A stretch of DNA of 13,011 nucleotides from Entoloma clypeatum. Lineage: Eukaryota > Basidiomycota > Agaricomycetes > Agaricales > Entolomataceae. A program made the position numbers and the translations under genes. Of this stretch, positions 1 to 8,828 are shown piece after piece (the stretch's first letter is position 1; every line of letters starts with the position of its first letter). The stretch is taken from contig CAUXFO010000009.1 of NCBI GenBank assembly GCA_963565915.1, forward strand, positions 1-13,011, given 5' to 3'. The notes under the pieces were generated by a model. The model was not told where the DNA came from, did not search any database, and saw nothing but the letters and a program-made list of their open reading frames with translations.

Positions 1-132
1 ACCCTAACCCTAACCCTAACCCTAACCCTAACCCTAACCCTAACCCTAACCCTAACCCTAACCCTAACCCTAACCCTAACCCTAACCCTAACCCTAACCC
101 TAACCCTAACCCTAACCCTAACCCTAACCCTA
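1..132. repeat. Telomeric repeat array, 22 perfect hexamer units
   Basis: The first 132 bases are 22 uninterrupted copies of ACCCTA, which is the C-rich strand of the TTAGGG telomere repeat used by most filamentous ascomycetes. The array starts at base 1 and points outward, so the left edge of the window is a real chromosome terminus (or the assembled part of it). There are no degenerate units inside the array. The last unit runs directly into TATATATAGAATAA, a sharp boundary. The true array may be longer than what was assembled. Confidence 0.98.
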
Positions 133-327
133 TATATAGAATAAGGTAACTCTTAACCTCTTTGTCCCTTATAGAATAAATCAAATTGCCTCCTCGAAGC
201 TTACTAAGACTTTTTTCCCTATATAAATTTCAATTAAGTTGCCCTAATTCGTTCGTAGAATAGTAGTTAGGATTGTAGTAAAGCCTAACATTCTCTAAGC
301 TCCCGTTTATCTGTCTAATAGTTACCC
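133..327. other. AT-rich telomere-proximal junction / kinase 3' flank
   Basis: These 195 bases separate the telomere array from the stop codon of the kinase gene. They are AT-rich and hold a 10-bp direct repeat TATAGAATAA at 135-144 and 170-179, CCCTATATA both at the array boundary (about 128-136) and near 217-225, and single degenerate telomere-like words (CCCTAA near 242). No open frame is credible here. Because the kinase is transcribed leftward, this stretch must contain its 3' untranslated region and polyadenylation site. AT-rich words suited to fungal 3' end formation are present, but no single site can be assigned. Confidence 0.7.
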
Positions 328-1761
328 TTATGTAGTGTACCTTTGGATCCACTCGTCCTCTGCTAATTCCCGGGCGCAGCTACGCTTTTCCGGTTCCCAT
401 TGTAGCATTTTCCGCATAAAACGTAGGAAACAATCCCTGTCCTCTTTATTCTCTTCTCCTTGAAGAAACGTTTCCCTTTGCTCAAGCGTTCTTGCGCAAG
501 GTATACGAATCCCGGCGAAGAAATCGCCTATAGAAGGCACATCTTTAGCGTCACAAAAGAAAAACTGCGGCCGCTAATTGGACTCAAGTTTTGACTTACC
601 TTCTTCAGAGAAGAACTTGCTCCTCAGATTCGCGCGAGCAAGTAGACCCGGTGGAGGAGGCCCAAGGAGTGCAATCATCTCGGAGAGATGGGCCCTTCCC
701 CGATACTCGTGGTGTTCTGGATCACGGCCAGTAAACAAGTGCTCGCCCTCAAAGGCGTCCCAGACCTGTAGAAGGGCGAGATTCAGTCCGGACCTGTGCG
801 TTCATCTTGACAACACTCACCATACACCCTACATTCCAGATGTCCACGCTGTATGTCCACGGGACATCCAAGATGACTTCTGGAGCCCGATAGATATTGG
901 GCTGAATGTCCTCACGATGCTCCAGCCCATCATCTAGTGGCACGGCCGATCCGAAGTCACACAGCACAGGCGCACCAAAGGCTCTCGGCGTGCCCATTTT
1001 GCGGGAGAGGTAAATGACACCGCCATCAACCTCTTTCTTGGGGCTAGGTTCTTTTAGCTCCTGCTTCTCGAACTGTGTCAAAATGGATGAATCTGCTGGA
1101 AGCAAAATATTTGCCTCCTTGATATCGGTATGGGCTATGTGGCACTCCCGGTGTAGGAGGTCTAATGCAAGAAATAAGCGCTTAAGCAGGAAGGCTATGA
1201 CTGGCTGTGGCAATCTCCGAATAGGATTACGGTGTTTGATGTTGAGCACATTCTCCCAAAGAGGAGTATGTACCAGGCATCGATGTCTCGCACTAGGAGT
1301 CTCAACTACAAATGAGTCGATCAGGGAGCGGACGGCACTGCGGCCCGGATGGTGCTCGGATGACTCTTCGATACGTCTGTAAACATCAAGCTCGGTGTCT
1401 AGCTCACTTCCTAAGGAATCCGATTGTACGTAAAGCTTGAGAGCAACATGCTGGCATTCGCTGATGTGGATAAGTCCGAAGTCGGCATCAATAATGAGGG
1501 GAGAACTTACTCGAGGTCTCGTGCCAGCCACACTGTCGAAGTGGTTCCGAACCCTAGTTTACCAACAACTTGGTAGCGGTTCTGGAAAATTTGTCCAATC
1601 CTGACGGGACAGTATCGCGTTGCAACGTATCCTGGAATGGATTCCTCCTCGATCTTCTCGCTGGCAGATATGGAGACAATCCCCTCCTTCGGAAATACTA
1701 AAGGCTTCCAAGCGAGGCGATGAACCGACTTCCATGCGCGGTGGAGCAGCGAAGAAGCCAT
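328..1761 (-). CDS. SRPK-like serine/threonine protein kinase, intact, four exons
   Basis: Predicted exons on the minus strand are 1761-1511, 1460-821, 765-600 and 527-328. The introns are 50, 55 and 72 bp with GTAAGT, GTGAGT and GTAAGT donors and CAG, CAG and TAG acceptors. Splicing gives exactly 418 codons plus TAA. Kinase landmarks are in order: glycine loop GFGTTSTV at residues 70-77, VALK with the ATP-anchoring lysine K92, catalytic loop [10 protein letters not shown] at 194-203 (HTD in place of HRD, as usual in SRPKs), DFG at 252-254, RAPEVIL at 275-281, and DIWNVGCM at 290-297. The C-lobe ends with the family-typical [12 protein letters not shown] and ELAEDEWI. SRPKs phosphorylate serines in Ser/Arg-rich splicing factors; fungi often carry extra diverged copies, so the substrate here is unknown. 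The region between catalytic loop and DFG is a short insert, not the long spacer of animal SRPKs. The start ATG has A at -3 and G at +4. Transcription runs toward the telomere. All catalytic residues are present. Confidence 0.93.
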
Positions 1762-1969
1762 GATGCGTTCGCTACGTACCTCTTGTTGCCACAGAATGAG
1801 GTATCCTTGGGGTGGATTATTGACAAGGCAATATTAATGCAGTAGAATTCAGGTATGCTTGTCAAGCAGGAACGGGCTACTAAACGTCGGGTATAACGCG
1901 CCGCCGCGAGTCGTGGAACGTAACTAGCGTGCCAAGGACGCGCCCGCACTTGCCTTCTAGTGCTTCTAG

Positions 1970-1988
1970 GTACCTACTTAGTAGGTAC
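1970..1988. repeat. Short palindrome upstream of the kinase
   Basis: GTACCTAC (1970-1977), a TTA spacer and GTAGGTAC (1981-1988) form perfect 8-bp inverted arms about 210 bp upstream of the kinase start codon. The overlapping word CTAGGTACCTAC resembles the TAGGTACCTA-type palindromes that recur in some ascomycete genomes. It could be a dimeric regulator site or the trace of a repeat; the sequence does not decide. Confidence 0.45.
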
Positions 1989-2170
1989 ATGTGGTCAGTT
2001 AGTTACATAGATTATGATATTAAGTTACTGTATCTATATAAGTCAATCTTCATTACCCGTGCGCTACGCTGGACTGTTTACTTTTCATGTGCGCGACAGC
2101 GAGCAGGTAGGCATCTGTATCACTTCACCTGCGCACAGTCCCTCTATCCGTGTCGCCACGGCCGATGATG

Positions 2171-2188
2171 AGGTTCACCTGTGAACCT
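2171..2188. repeat. Short palindrome AGGTTCAC-CT-GTGAACCT
   Basis: Perfect 8-bp arms (2171-2178 and 2181-2188) flank a 2-bp spacer. It lies in the same gene-free region, about 410 bp upstream of the kinase start. This is a plausible dimer-binding site, but an isolated match of this size can occur by chance. Confidence 0.35.
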
Positions 2189-2222
2189 GTCACTGATGGG
2201 CGGTTGGCAGAGCTGAGGGACC

Positions 2223-2983
2223 TCAAGAGAAGAGCAGGTTGACAAAGCAAGCACAAAAGACTAAAGGAGGAAACATGCCTATGACCACCGTAATCAACCA
2301 CGTGAAATTCGCAACAGTATCCGTAGGCCATCCAGCACGCGTCACTCCGCTTCGAGCGAGTTCCGATAGAGTCACTGCTGCAGTTACGACGGTTACAGAC
2401 TGTAGAATCCCATGAGCAAGCCACGAACACGATGCACTAATCCAGTTCATCAACTGCGGCAGCCGCCTAGTCGCGACACAGCAACTTGGACGCGACGACC
2501 AAGCCCGGGAAAATCATGATACCAGCAGTTAGCGCCTTGAACTCAATCATCGATGAGGAAGCCTTCCACCCAGCACGAATACCCCGACAAGGTCTATAAC
2601 GCCCTGCGGGGAACAAGCCCTCAAACAGCAAGACGTCAACTCCTAAGCAAATTGAATACTAGACATGAAGCACGCCAAGAATGGTGCCGAACATTACCAC
2701 AGTCACCAGACAGCCTCCTCCACTGTCGCTGGTCCTGGAGCCAGTGAAAGTGGACTGCTCACCCCTCGACACACCCGACAAGGTCTATAGAGATTCGTGC
2801 CGGAGCACGTATGCTCGGTAATTTTACGGCTCGGACTAGCGGAGCACCGCATTCGAGAATCTGAACAGAGACTAAGGCCATTGCCGCGGCCTGCGACGGT
2901 AGATGGACGCAACACAACACTTGGCCACATGTCAAACTAGTGGGACGTGAACCAGCACATCGCAGTCGGAGATTGGAGAACAT
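2223..2983 (-). pseudogene. Possible relic of a membrane protein (weak)
   Basis: Three minus-strand open stretches in this interval have a membrane-protein character: 2983-2759 (with AAAMALVSVQILECGAPLV), about 2559-2467 (with ALTAGIMIFPGLVVASKLL) and 2453-2223 (with WLITVVIGMFPPLVFCACFV near its end). They lie on the same strand but in different frames, are separated by stops, and no intron set joins them cleanly. I do not recognise a family. They could be the broken exons of a degraded multi-pass protein. Alternatively this is simply the hydrophobic bias of chance frames; confidence is low. Confidence 0.2.
2583..2789. repeat. 16-bp direct repeat pair
   Basis: CCCGACAAGGTCTATA occurs at 2583-2598 and again at 2774-2789, 191 bp apart. 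A perfect 16-bp match inside 13 kb is unlikely by chance, but the flanks do not align over a longer distance. It may be the remaining core of an old duplication. Confidence 0.5.
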
Positions 2984-3543
2984 GTTTGGCCGAGGATCTC
3001 AAGGTAAGATTCATATAGACAAAGCTAAGCACTAGGGGATCAGGTATCCTGTCACAGATATGGTGCTACAGCAATGATCTCAAAGAGACACATGAAGGAA
3101 AACAAGCATGAAGATACATTCAAATTTGAAGACGCAAATAGACGTATGTAGACATGAACTGCAAATGGAGGGAAGAGGACAGCTAGCCGTACCTCTGGTA
3201 GGGCGAAGTGGACCATGCTGATTCGTTCAGAAGGCGTCGGTTCCCTGTCAACCCTCTAGCACCGGGCATAGCTGATTCAGAACGTGGGCACAATCGAGTA
3301 GGATATAACCATTCAAACCCCAATCCGAGTCACCACGCGTGATGTCGCCCTATTCTCTCCTCGCTGTAGTGGAGTATTCTCGTCTGTCACTCTTCTTGAA
3401 AGTGCCTTGACCATTTGCGTAGACATGATGCGTAAGTGGTGGTGACCCGTCCTTGGGCTTGATTCGGACGCTAATGACATCCTCTGTATCCTTAGGATTG
3501 TAACCTGACTTGTGTACGGGGCTTTCGTTGTCTCTGGTCCTAG

Positions 3544-3852
3544 GAGAGCGACGCCTATCAATTCATGGAAGAATTGTACAAGAAAAAAGAGGTCTTACTT
3601 GATCGTGGCCGACTCGATTTCGCCAACTTTCTAGGGTTTGAGATTAGTTCATTTCTTCCCGGGACACATGTTCAGAACGCGAACCTTTATGGCCCCATTT
3701 GCTAGATACGTTTCAAGGGCATCCTTGAATATCTTGGGGAGCAAATTCAAGTTGTATCCAAGGATCTTTGGTGGCATAGCCTATTAGGCAAAGGCAAATG
3801 CGCTTGAAAGTTGGCCGAGAGATGGCTTGAAACAACTCTAGTTCTGCCTTAG
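3544..3852 (+). pseudogene. Coding-like relic with two internal stops, unknown family
   Basis: One plus-strand frame stays protein-like from just after the TAG at 3541-3543 to the TAG at 3850-3852, broken only by TAG at 3703-3705 and TGA at 3805-3807. Readable pieces include MEELYKKKEVLLDRGRLDF, FLGFEISSFLPGTHV, GILEYLGEQIQVVSKDLWWH and KLAERWLETTLVLP. The mixed charged/hydrophobic composition and conserved-looking WWH segment look like decayed coding sequence, not a random frame. No ATG-led start or upstream exon is evident. I do not recognise the family with any certainty. Confidence 0.35.
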
Positions 3853-4521
3853 GTAAGTGCTATAAGGCAACGAGGAGTCGTGAACGGGCGAGAACAAGAC
3901 GTCCAACCTATTGTATACAAATCAACTGTTATTTTCGCCATCGAGGAAGACCGTAGTTGCTCTTATAGACTACGTCTTGGTTTGTGATCCGTATGTAAGT
4001 ACTAAAGATAGTATGCATAGAACTATAGCACACACTAATAAACACTCCGACTGCCTGTGTTCAAGTTATCGGCTCTTGTTCCGTACCCAACAGATAGCCG
4101 CCCGAAATGCATGCGCAATCTTTAGCAATTAGTTGCGAACATATTCTAGGGCGAAACAAGGCACCGTCACCAAACTTCATCACGTCGCTTAGAAAGTGTC
4201 GGCACGTAATTGGTCTGCCCCTAGATACGCTATACCCTACGAAGCCTGACTCCGTAGCAAGGGTGTTGCCGCTTCAGTGCTTAGCTACCAGAAGGTATCA
4301 GTTAGCATTAGCATTCTAAACGAGCGAAGTGAAACACAGATTGCGAGAAGTATGAGCTGTTTCTCTGAGGTAGCTACTAAGGCCCTACTGTTTCTCAATG
4401 AATCTTCCTTGGATCTATGGTGGGATAGTAGTAAGGCTTTAACAGCGATGAGACGCTTAGCGGTACAGTAATGCTTGAGAGTCCTGCAATATATACAGCA
4501 CAGCTTAGAACAAGTCTTGTG

Positions 4522-6448
4522 CTACCCAATGATGTCCTCAGCGATCTTCTCGGCGAGCGCATATATAGTTGATTGAGGGTGTCCTGGAACCAATAGAGGA
4601 AAAGATGAGGCGTCAACTACACGTAGTCCATGTACGCCGATGACTCGAGCCTTGGAATCGAGCACAGCCATAGGATCACCAATCCTACCCATCGAACAGG
4701 TACAAGAAGCGTGATAGACGGTCTGTACAAATTCCCTCACATATTGGGCAATCTCAGCATCAGTCGAGACATTGTTTCCAGGTAGGAGTTCTCCGCTCGT
4801 GAGGATTGGCTGTATCGCACTTGCCCCGAAAAAGTCTCTTCCACGTTTAATAGCTTGGACTGCAACTTCCACATCGCCGGGGTTACTAAGCCAACCCACA
4901 TCAATGATTGGAGGATCAGAAGTGTCATTTGAAGATATCGAAACGCTCCCACGGGATAGCGGGGTGATCAGGCCAACCTCCATGAATGCATACTGCAGCG
5001 ATTCCGAGGTGGGAAGGCCTCTTGTCTCTGGGATAAAACTCCCGGCGACGAATTCAACATTAGGCCAGTCAGGTGGGAAAGCTGCTAACGCTTTTTGGGT
5101 TGCATTACTTAGCTGAGCTAAGTTGTGTGCTGGGAGCTTTTCCCAGCCCAGGTAATCTGCTCCTTGATTCGTTAAAATGCCGCTAGCGTTCAGGTTGTAC
5201 TCCTTTGAAGCCTGAGCAGCGAAAATTGGGTCATTGAGCGATTGCTGCGTCACAAGGTCCACCTCATACAAGATTGGAAAAAGTACATGATCCCACATGT
5301 TTTGGCCCACACCCGGTCTATCCACAACTACTGAAACATTTTTCTGTAGTAAAGTTGACTTAGGACCGATTCCAGAAACCATTAGTAGCTGAGGTGACTG
5401 GAAGGCTCCTGCTGAGACAATAACCTCACGATTAGCAGTGAGCTCATACTCGGATCCAGCTGTCTCAACTAGGACACCAGTGGCTGTCTTGTTGCCGTTG
5501 AATAGAATCTTCTTTGCCATGCTGTGAATGTACACCTGCAAATTGTCCCGACCGCTAGTTACAGCATATTGCAGAAAAGAAGCCTCGCTCGAACTGCGGG
5601 TCTGATCCTCCGGGCGCACAGTCAGCGGGCAATATTGCGAGCCCAATAACTGGCCACTGCTGAAGTCTGTAATATCGGGAATCCCTATCTCGCGAAAGGC
5701 AAGTTGACTCCACGAAGCGAAGGGCGTTGCCCAGTTTGGGAAGGTAACCTGAAGGGGTCCATCCGCACCATCGAAAGCCGTATCATTTGGCAGAGGCACA
5801 CTCGCATTGACGGCCCTAAGTGTGGCATTAGGAGGTGTATAAGTAAGACTTTTCTTAAAAAAGGGCAGAAGGGAATCGAAAGTATACGAGTCGTCCTCAA
5901 CTGCATCGGCCCAGGCAGCGTAAGATTGTCTAGTACCGCGCTGATAGAGCATCGCATTCAAGGCAGAGCTGGACCGTCAGGAGGCGACCGTCAAGAGCTA
6001 GCGTTGCAGAGAAGTTACATACCTTCCCCCAAGAGCTCTGCCTCGATCATATTTGAATGTCTGATTGAGCGCAGAGGCCTGAGGTAGTGTACGGAAGTTC
6101 CAGTCAATAGGAACACTGCCGACGTTGTCCGAGTAGTATCCTGGAACAACAGTCAAGTTGCCATTTTCAAGCTCATAGAAGCCTCCAGCCTCTATCAAAG
6201 CCACGCTGAATGTCCCGTTCTCGGAAAGACGGGTAGCGACTGTCATGCCACCTATACCTCCACCGACTACAACATCTGAAAATTGATTAGATTTAACAAG
6301 TCGTATGATTTGATCGCCGCTTACAATCGAAAGAAGCGTTTTTTCCCGCGCGCCCGAAGTTATTCGAGTATGCTGCAGAACCAAAATCCGTAGAAAGAGC
6401 GTTTACCGCCATAGCCAATAGGCAAATAGACAAGACTGCGGAACCCAT
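4522..6448 (-). CDS. Secreted GMC-family FAD oxidoreductase, intact, three exons
   Basis: Predicted exons on the minus strand are 6448-6325, 6275-6023 and 5968-4522, with introns of 49 and 54 bp (GTAAGC...CAG and GTATGT...CAG). They join into 607 codons plus TAG. Exon 1 encodes a signal peptide (MGSAVLSICLLAMAVNAL). The first splice creates the FAD-binding DYVVVGGGIGG at residues 41-51, and the second creates the GMC signature GRALGGSSALN at 120-130. The second GMC signature GAFQSPQLLMVSGIG is at 313-327. The two active-site histidines are H545 (YHASCTCSMG) and H589 (GHPQST), 44 residues apart as in aryl-alcohol oxidase. Many N-x-S/T sites fit an extracellular protein. GMC enzymes oxidise alcohols, sugars or related substrates, many giving H2O2; this substrate cannot be read from sequence. 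The ATG has C at -3 and G at +4. Confidence 0.93.
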
Positions 6449-6564
6449 GGGGAAGTTGATTGAAATCTGCGAAAGGAAGATAGATGGAGCAAATGCATAC
6501 AGACTTGGGAATAAAACGACGTTCGAAGAGGACGTATTTGATGCCTATACCCAGACATGATTCT

Positions 6565-6600
<36 letters not shown>

Positions 6601-7990
6601 GAACTAGTGAGAACTTTGCGCGAATCGTAAAAGCATGTTTCCTTGAATCCAAGAAAATGACTAAACGTTAGTTTCCGAGGTAGGTTTCTAATGTCGTTCG
6701 GAGATGAGGATTTGGGTTTTAGGGTTGACTAGTAACGGTGTGTTATTTGTCATTCACACACACAGATGATCTACGCTGCGACTGCTCACCCTACTATGTA
6801 TACCGTAATAACCCTTAACAATCAAGGTGCAAGTTATGCACGTCCCGAAAAGCTAGAGAGCATATAGGTCAACTCTAAAAAATCGGATTCATTCGACGTA
6901 AGTTTGAGACGGTAATTTCTACGCATTCTCTGCTTCTATGCATCGCTTAGAGAGGCAGATTCCCAACACTACTTTGAGAAGAAAGGTGAACGTTGATTAT
7001 TCATACTATTGTATCTGCGATCCTGATGTATATGAGTGATTAGGGCCCGGTCTTAGTCAACACGAAGAAAGACATTCTACGGGACGAACTATAGAGACGC
7101 GGTAGACTCGCTTTAGGGTTACCCGGGAGGCACAAGGTTGTCCTTTCGCAAATGTGCATGTATCAAATCATCACGTCTTGCAATGAGTTACCTAGTGCAT
7201 AGCCCGGGTGTAGTGTTCCGATGACATCTAGCGGCGACTCAACAATGACGAAGGATCCCTCGTCTTTGACCTTGCCGACAGTAGCGAAATTAGGCGGGAA
7301 GAACCACTCCCTCTATCACCACGCATACTGGGCGGAATCAACCAAGATTTGATTGTAGGGCTGTATAGTGAGGGTCGCCGAACGACTGTATCTACATGCT
7401 ACTCAGGGAAATCAGAACGTGATTGATGGTGCTGATGCAGATTCACGTAATCTTCTTGTGTCCTGGCAGCGTATCCTCTACATATAGTTGAAGAGTCCCC
7501 TTTTTCATCTTAGTCTCACAACTCGCCTTCTCTCCTTTTCTGTACCCAAGGAAGAGGCCGTTGCTGTGGTATTGGCTCCTTCCTGGTTCAACTTTGCTTG
7601 TTTCTTGGCCCGCGCTCTTTCTCGGTCTTTGCTGGCTTTATTCCACTCTCAATCTGCGTTTCTTCGGAGGACCCAGGTGGAATGTGAAATCCGGGATTGG
7701 CCAGACCGTTGCTGCTGGTCTCGTCTACGTATCTTTGCTCATCAGACACGGAAGAAGATACCGCAGAAGCCAGTGAACCATAACATCGCTCGCGAGCATT
7801 TGGACGAGACAGGTAAGACTCTCCAATTTGGTTATCTTCTGTCGTCCATTAGGAATGAATATATACCATGGGTATTGGTTGACTTCACATACCGGGATCG
7901 TTTGGATGACTCTGCTTCCCATCGAGCCCATTCAAATGGCTTCTTGCATCATTGTTGAAGGGTTGCGGTACCGTAAGAGGTTGATTTGAC
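6449..7990. other. 1.5-kb region without a supported gene (GMC 5' flank)
   Basis: The left part is the upstream flank of the GMC gene and holds the CAT microsatellite listed separately. No clear TATA box is visible upstream of the GMC start. Isolated single TTAGGG words occur near 6719 and 7113 and are not arrays. The longest open stretch (7488-7958, plus) has no ATG anywhere and no recognisable motif, so it is not called. Base composition is ordinary and no transposon ends or tandem repeats were seen in 6601-7990. Confidence 0.6.
6568..6600. repeat. (CAT)11 microsatellite upstream of the GMC gene
   Basis: Eleven uninterrupted CAT units run from 6568 to 6600. On the minus strand, which is the coding strand of the neighbouring GMC gene, this reads as eleven consecutive ATG codons. 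The nearest is 120 bases upstream of the GMC start codon. The frame they open ends at a stop at 6405-6403, beyond the GMC start and out of frame with it. If the transcript begins upstream of the repeat, these ATGs would compete with the GMC start. Confidence 0.95.
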
Positions 7991-8311
7991 TTAGGAAAAA
8001 CATGAGTTTGTCTCTACGTTAGGACAGACACTTTTTCGGCGACTGGTCTCCATGTCTATGTCCCTGTCAGTATTGAACCCGACAAAATCATCACTGACAA
8101 ATGATGTTCTTGTATCAGCTACTTTGCCAGATGGTAGGGGGTAGACGTTATTGACGCTATTGCAGATTAAGGGCAGCTTCGCGCAGTTGAATGATAAGGT
8201 CGGAATGCCTGGGGAATTTGCAGGAGCTAGTGTTCCAAAGTAGACAGCCACGCCGTTGAAATCGCTTGTTTGGCTGTAGACATCTGAAACGACACTTGGG
8301 ATAATTTCACC
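7991..8311 (-). pseudogene. Fragment resembling a fungal NucA/NucB-type secreted protein
   Basis: A 106-codon open stretch runs from just below an in-frame TGA (8314-8312) to a TAA (7993-7991). It has no ATG near its beginning. It contains FNGVAVYFGTLAPANSPGIP, LSFNCAKLPLICNSV and TDRDIDMETSRRKSVCP, followed by a final Cys and the stop. The pattern of a short strand with FxC...P.IC.N, then an Asp-rich stretch and RR..VCP, recalls the N-terminal half of fungal secreted proteins with a deoxyribonuclease NucA/NucB domain. The following part expected to carry the catalytic region is not found downstream. This is family resemblance from memory, not an alignment. It may be a truncated remnant, or an exon whose partners I could not locate. 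Confidence 0.35.
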
Positions 8312-8314
8312 TCA

Positions 8315-8828
8315 CATTCCTTAGGTTGGTTTCTGTCTCAGGATTTTTGAGAACTGGGCATCCCTAGACCACCTATGTATCCTTAGGATGCCCGTAGGCT
8401 TCTCAGGAGCAGGCTGGGCACCCTAGCGCCTTCTTGGTGCAAACAACCTAGGTCAGCCTGATTTTCAGACACAGTGAACGTCAGGGAGTAGGTCATCTTT
8501 TTGGAGTAGGTCATTCGTCTAGGGCAAGGGTCTTTTGGGTTTGGGTTATCTTCTGTGTGTACGGGCGAATTTACCTTTTTGGTATGGATTTGCTATCAGC
8601 CGCGGACATCTTAGGCTTAGGGCCGCCAGATATTTCATCTACGTCTGATCGACATCTTATAGAGTCCTACTAATCAGAAATTCGCTCGGAATTCGGCATT
8701 TTAGTCAAACAGAGGATTGTTCACCGCGCACGCCTCTTATAATACCCTGGCCTCTTGTCAGCCCTGCGAACGTTCTCCTACTACTTATCTAACAACAATC
8801 TCCTTGTCCGCCCTCTCTCTAACAGAAG
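8315..8828. other. Gene-free stretch with small repeats
   Basis: No gene was found. Two small structures are present: an inverted repeat GGGCATCC (8356-8363) / GGATGCCC (8386-8393) with a 22-nt loop, and a 12-bp direct repeat GGAGTAGGTCAT at 8485-8496 and 8503-8514. A pyrimidine-rich run ending in CTAACAG (about 8811-8825) precedes the F-box-like pseudogene and could be the 3' splice site of a lost upstream exon. Confidence 0.5.

Larger units (their letters stand above)
1762..4521. other. 2.76-kb intergenic region with faint coding relics
   Basis: No intact gene was found between the kinase start and the GMC stop. The promoter of the kinase must lie at the left end. The stretch contains two short palindromes (1970-1988 and 2171-2188), a 16-bp direct repeat (2583-2598 and 2774-2789), a group of hydrophobic minus-strand open stretches (2983-2223) and a plus-strand coding-like stretch with internal stops (3544-3852), each listed separately. 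Other open frames here are short, mostly lack ATG starts and show no recognisable motif. Bases 3853-4521 hold nothing I can assign apart from the 3' flank of the GMC gene. Confidence 0.6.

Noticed and set aside
578..1382. Plus-strand open frames opposite the kinase exons.
   Set aside because: They are antisense to exons whose kinase motifs and exact splicing are clear.
4277..4471. Open plus-strand frame of 64 codons.
   Set aside because: Starts at GTG, no motif, no supporting context.
1762..4521. A RIP-mutated AT-rich transposon block, common next to fungal telomeres.
   Set aside because: The base composition is not strongly AT-rich and no transposase or reverse-transcriptase motif was found on either strand.
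6719..7121. Isolated TTAGGG words near 6719 and 7113.
   Set aside because: Single units, not an interstitial telomere array; expected by chance at this length.
7488..7958. A 156-codon open plus-strand frame.
   Set aside because: It starts at TTG, contains no methionine codon at all, has no recognisable motif and no splice context; treated as a chance open frame.
8356..8393. Inverted repeat GGGCATCC/GGATGCCC as a possible transposon end or hairpin RNA.
   Set aside because: Arms of 8 bp with a 22-nt loop, no target duplication and no associated transposase; within chance expectation.
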